A DNA stretch of 64,000 bases. Origin: Clostridium sp. (GTDB lineage Bacteria; Bacillota; Clostridia; Clostridiales; Clostridiaceae). Below the pieces are notes generated by a model. The model made no database searches, was not told the DNA's origin, and worked only from the letters and a program-made list of their open reading frames with translations. Below are positions 63,558 through 64,000 of this stretch, piece by piece. Numbering within the stretch: the stretch's first letter is position 1; each line of letters begins with the position of its first letter. The stretch covers positions 1 through 64,000 of the forward strand of contig NZ_JAENWM010000009.1 of assembly GCF_016650035.1 (NCBI RefSeq). The letters are read 5' to 3'. A program made the position numbers and the translations under genes.

Positions 63558-64000
63558 TTGGATATAGGTTCATTAATAAAGAAAGTTAAGAAGAGAGAAG
63601 ACGTTATAGATATCCAGGAAGCATTTAATATATATAGTCTTCTAAGAGCAAGATATGTTAGCACCCAAACAGTTCAATTATTTAAGAACTTTGTTCATGA
63701 CGTAGGTTGGGAAGTAGTCTTAAATGGATTTCAGACAAATTTTGAAAATCAAATAAATAATTTAGAGAAATTAGGTGAAAAATTTCGTATCATAATGCCA
63801 AACAGACCTCCTGTGGACGTCAAGTTTGCAACTCGGATTAATAATATAACGGATGATTATATCTATAAAAAAATATATCATGACCTTGTAGCACAGCTTA
63901 TGTCTCTTAATCATGCGGTTCGTTCAACCAGTACAAATGATAATTTAAGAAATATTATCATACAAGATTTAAAAATCCATTTTGACGATTTTAATATCCT
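63558..64000 (+). CDS. DUF3231-like protein, 3' end beyond the window
   Basis: Open frame running off the window, at least 147 residues. TTG start with GAGGGG 8 nt upstream. The opening (about residues 1-95, KREDVIDIQEAFNIYSLLRARYVST, LFKNFVHDVGWEVVL, RIIMPNRPPVDVK) resembles DUF3231-family proteins of Bacillus and Clostridium, helical-bundle proteins of unknown function. The upstream sigma-G-like promoter suggests expression in the developing spore. The family call is from memory and tentative. Confidence 0.7.
   Translation, partial: MDIGSLIKKVKKREDVIDIQEAFNIYSLLRARYVSTQTVQLFKNFVHDVGWEVVLNGFQTNFENQINNLEKLGEKFRIIMPNRPPVDVKFATRINNITDDYIYKKIYHDLVAQLMSLNHAVRSTSTNDNLRNIIIQDLKIHFDDFNI

Overview
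The window is AT-rich and gene-dense, with AGGAGG-type ribosome binding sites, frequent GTG/TTG starts, and strong hairpin-plus-T terminators. It carries a spore-coat transglutaminase gene and a sigma-G-like promoter. Together these point to an anaerobic, spore-forming low-GC Firmicute, most likely a Clostridium. No rRNA, tRNA, CRISPR array, phage or intact insertion sequence was seen. This is chromosomal metabolic DNA dominated by nitrogen-heterocycle (purine) catabolism.

Region 1 (1-25.3 kb) is an anaerobic purine/urate degradation locus of the E. coli ygeW-ygfM type. A leftward operon reads ygeX-ygeY-ygeW-carbamate kinase-NCS2 permease. Divergent from it, a rightward operon reads ssnA-ygfK-hydantoinase-xdhD-yqeC-mocA/ygfJ-yqeB-xdhC-modE-like, the last four to five genes being maturation functions for (selenium-dependent) molybdenum hydroxylases. 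A following operon supplies a THEP1-like NTPase, a FecCD-type ABC importer (probably molybdate/tungstate or another metal), a second XdhC, a MoeA-like protein and ModB-ModA. The logic is: import purine, hydroxylate and deaminate it, open the rings, remove carbamoyl groups as carbamoyl phosphate, make ATP with carbamate kinase, and deaminate 2,3-diaminopropionate with YgeX.

Region 2 (25.3-36.2 kb) holds mostly single-gene units: LysE exporter, L,D-transpeptidase, a YgeY paralogue that has lost key catalytic residues, cold-shock protein, aminotransferase, CDF cation exporter, MsrB, CNNM/CorC-type protein, thioesterase, VanY-type carboxypeptidase, an anchored hypothetical and a pentapeptide-repeat protein.

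Region 3 (36.3-50.1 kb) is a second catabolic island. It encodes the three proteins homologous to E. coli AllH/AllF/AllG (YlbF/FdrA/YlbE, the oxamate carbamoyltransferase components), a cyclase-family hydrolase, an unrecognised protein, and a thiolase-fold protein whose nucleophilic cysteine position is proline, paired with a DUF35 zinc-ribbon/OB-fold protein. Then come a UraA-type permease, a three-subunit xanthine-dehydrogenase-family enzyme and a glycerate kinase. The first seven genes form the best candidate for an undescribed pathway in the window.

Region 4 (50.2-64 kb) has SbcD-SbcC, DAHP synthase, a TPR-GGDEF protein, an unknown gene overlapping a Tgl-type spore transglutaminase, a PAS histidine kinase, a CheB-CheR-PAS fusion sharing the same PAS module, and the start of a DUF3231-like gene behind a close match to a sigma-G promoter. 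All functions are inferred from reading sequence and motifs; no database search was run.
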